This document shows, piece by piece, positions 14,112-15,573 of a DNA stretch of 15,573 bases. The notes below the pieces were generated by a model. The model was not told the DNA's origin. It searched no databases and worked only from the letters and a program-made list of their open reading frames with translations. Positions within the stretch are counted from its first letter, which is position 1, and each line of letters opens with the position of its first letter. This stretch comes from Saprospirales bacterium (lineage in GTDB: Bacteria; Bacteroidota; Bacteroidia; Chitinophagales; Saprospiraceae): the NCBI GenBank assembly GCA_003448025.1, contig DLXL01000221.1, positions 990-16,562 of the forward strand. Direction: 5' to 3'. The position numbers and the translations under genes were made by a program.

Positions 14112-15573
14112 ATGAGCTATAGCTATCTAATTTCATCAAATTTGTACACAGCCTCCTTTCGGCGCATTCTCCTTTACACTTTCTTCTTTTCCCTTCCATT
14201 TACCTCTGTCAGTATTGCCCAAACCTGCGGTTGTGATGTAGTATGTTTTAATGGTCTGAGTGAAACCATGGTATGCGGCCCATACAATGATCCTGCCCCG
14301 GGGCCATACTATGTAAAGCTTTACCTCCGGTTTGTGGATGCCGGTCCGAATTCGTTTGAAGAATCTTTTGCGAAAAGGGCTGAAACGATATGGGCAAACT
14401 TACAGGAAGCATTTTCCGGTCAAAACATCTATTTTGTTCCAGGCTTTGGAGGGTGTACCGGCGCTCAATCATTTCAGGTTATTAGCTCCTCCATATTCCC
14501 TGATCTGGGTAATCTGACCGCATTCAATGCACTAATGAGCGGCTCCACCAACGGCATCAATCATTTTTACCCGGACGGGATAAATTTGTTTATATTTAGG
14601 GATGATTTTTTTCCGGAGTATAATGGTCATTCCTTTTGCCTGCCTAGTAATTATTGTTACGTAGGGGGTAAAAGTACTTGTTGCACTGAACCGATGAGTA
14701 CTACCCATACCGTATCGCATGAGATAGGACATTGTTTAGGTTTGGTACATACAAATCACGATGATGGATGCCCGGCAACAAATAACAGCGATGTCCATAC
14801 CACCGGCGACATGGTAGCTGATACCCCTGAAGATGATGGAGACTATGGCGTTCATACTAATTGTCCGTCAGGTATACTACCTGAAAACATCATGTCTAGC
14901 TTTCCCATTGCCACGTGCAGGAATACATTTACGGATGGACAAGGGGCTAGAATGCGTCATTATTTGCAAAATGAACTCGGAGTTTTGGAAACAGTCAAAA
15001 TGGACAATCTGGTGATTACCGGGAACCCGGTTTGGAGCACCCCCACGCATGTTCCTGCCAATGTTATCATCGAGCCAGGTGCTACATTGACCATTCAGGC
15101 GCCGGTGTATATGCAGGAAAATGCGTTTATTTATGTAAAAGCTAATTCTGCAACAAATAATGGTGGTCAGCTAAGGGTAGATGATTTGATTACTTCCGCT
15201 TGTCCGGACAAATTTTGGCAGGGCATTATTATAGATGGCAATGAGGCACTCCTTCAATCCTCCAACAAACAAGGTAAATTGGTGGTGCTGAATGATGGAA
15301 TAATTGAGCACGCAAAAGTTGGGGCTATGGTGCAAGGATTGAATCTCAACACCGGGCTTCCACAACCTTTTGCCAAAGGCGGGATTGTTTGGTCGTCTTT
15401 TGGAACCTTTCGAAATAATCTTGTCGATGTACATTTTGAAGACTACTCGAAACGTAATCAAAGTTTTTTCAACTTCACAGATTTTATTACCGACAATGAT
15501 TTCAGAGGGGGATTGAACACCTCTCCTCTACACATCTTTTTAAACGGAGTAAATATAGCCCCGTGCATTTTTA
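14112..15573 (+). CDS. secreted metzincin-type metalloprotease with beta-helix-like region (partial, runs off window)
   Basis: The ATG at 14112 opens a frame of 487 codons that continues past the window end. Residues 1-36 form a signal peptide (FRRILLYTFFFSLPFTSVSIA). The zinc site is His203-Glu204-xx-His207-xx-Gly210-xx-His213 (HEIGHCLGLVH), with a Met-turn at Met261 in ENIMSS and a following TFTDGQGARMRHYLQ. This order is typical of metzincins and most like M43/pappalysin-type proteases. From about residue 290 the sequence changes to repeated short strands (NVIIEPGATLTIQAPVYM, WQGIIIDGN, IIEHAKVGAMV, FRNNLVDVHFEDY), characteristic of a right-handed beta-helix. The product is secreted, probably a surface or released protease; a T9SS tail would be expected at the missing C-terminus. 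It is divergent from the sigma gene and has its own housekeeping-type promoter. Confidence 0.9.
   Translation, partial: MSYSYLISSNLYTASFRRILLYTFFFSLPFTSVSIAQTCGCDVVCFNGLSETMVCGPYNDPAPGPYYVKLYLRFVDAGPNSFEESFAKRAETIWANLQEAFSGQNIYFVPGFGGCTGAQSFQVISSSIFPDLGNLTAFNALMSGSTNGINHFYPDGINLFIFRDDFFPEYNGHSFCLPSNYCYVGGKSTCCTEPMSTTHTVSHEIGHCLGLVHTNHDDGCPATNNSDVHTTGDMVADTPEDDGDYGVHTNCPSGILPENIMSSFPIATCRNTFTDGQGARMRHYLQNELGVLETVKMDNLVITGNPVWSTPTHVPANVIIEPGATLTIQAPVYMQENAFIYVKANSATNNGGQLRVDDLITSACPDKFWQGIIIDGNEALLQSSNKQGKLVVLNDGIIEHAKVGAMVQGLNLNTGLPQPFAKGGIVWSSFGTFRNNLVDVHFEDYSKRNQSFFNFTDFITDNDFRGGLNTSPLHIFLNGVNIAPCIF

Overview
The window looks like chromosomal DNA of a Bacteroidota bacterium, probably from the Saprospiria/Lewinella-like or a related environmental lineage; the genus is a guess. 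The reasons are a type IX secretion (T9SS) sorting tail, a MacB/FtsX-type permease of the kind common in that phylum, HYR/PKD/SdrD-like extracellular modules, weak Shine-Dalgarno sequences, and a TTTG/TAnnTTTG-like promoter. No tRNA, rRNA, CRISPR array or insertion sequence was seen.

Left (1-1802, minus): an ABC-transporter permease that runs off the window and is split by a one-base frameshift. Its upstream region (1803-2270) holds a candidate sigma-54 promoter, two 16-bp dyad sites 22 bp apart and an unassigned minus-strand terminator. Next come a small plus-strand beta-rich protein (2271-2672) and, converging on it, a short secreted HYR protein with a T9SS tail (3627-2746).

Middle (3786-9599, minus): one very large, cysteine-rich, multidomain surface/secreted protein. 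It is interrupted by a single in-frame TAG (6714-6716) where the paralogous module has Tyr. It contains a tandem duplication of a unit of about 0.9 kb and ends in a strongly basic region instead of a T9SS tail.

Right: a secreted TPR-CHAT peptidase (9705-12524, plus) converges, with a 14-bp overlap, on a two-gene minus-strand operon encoding an ECF-type sigma factor (13962-13351) and a membrane anti-sigma-like protein with a periplasmic TPR-like tail (13347-12511). Divergent from the sigma gene, a secreted HExxHxxGxxH metalloprotease with a following beta-helix-like region starts at 14112 and runs off the window.

The most interesting signal is a bipartite element, CTTTTATTTCCG-N14-GTAACCGG, present with identical spacing just upstream of the TPR-CHAT gene and of the small beta-rich gene 7.5 kb away. 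It has the size and geometry of an alternative-sigma promoter. Together with the sigma/anti-sigma pair it suggests a stress-type regulon: sigma factor, TPR-bearing anti-sigma, secreted TPR-CHAT peptidase and a small effector or target protein. The promoter pairing is an inference; the motif itself is directly visible.
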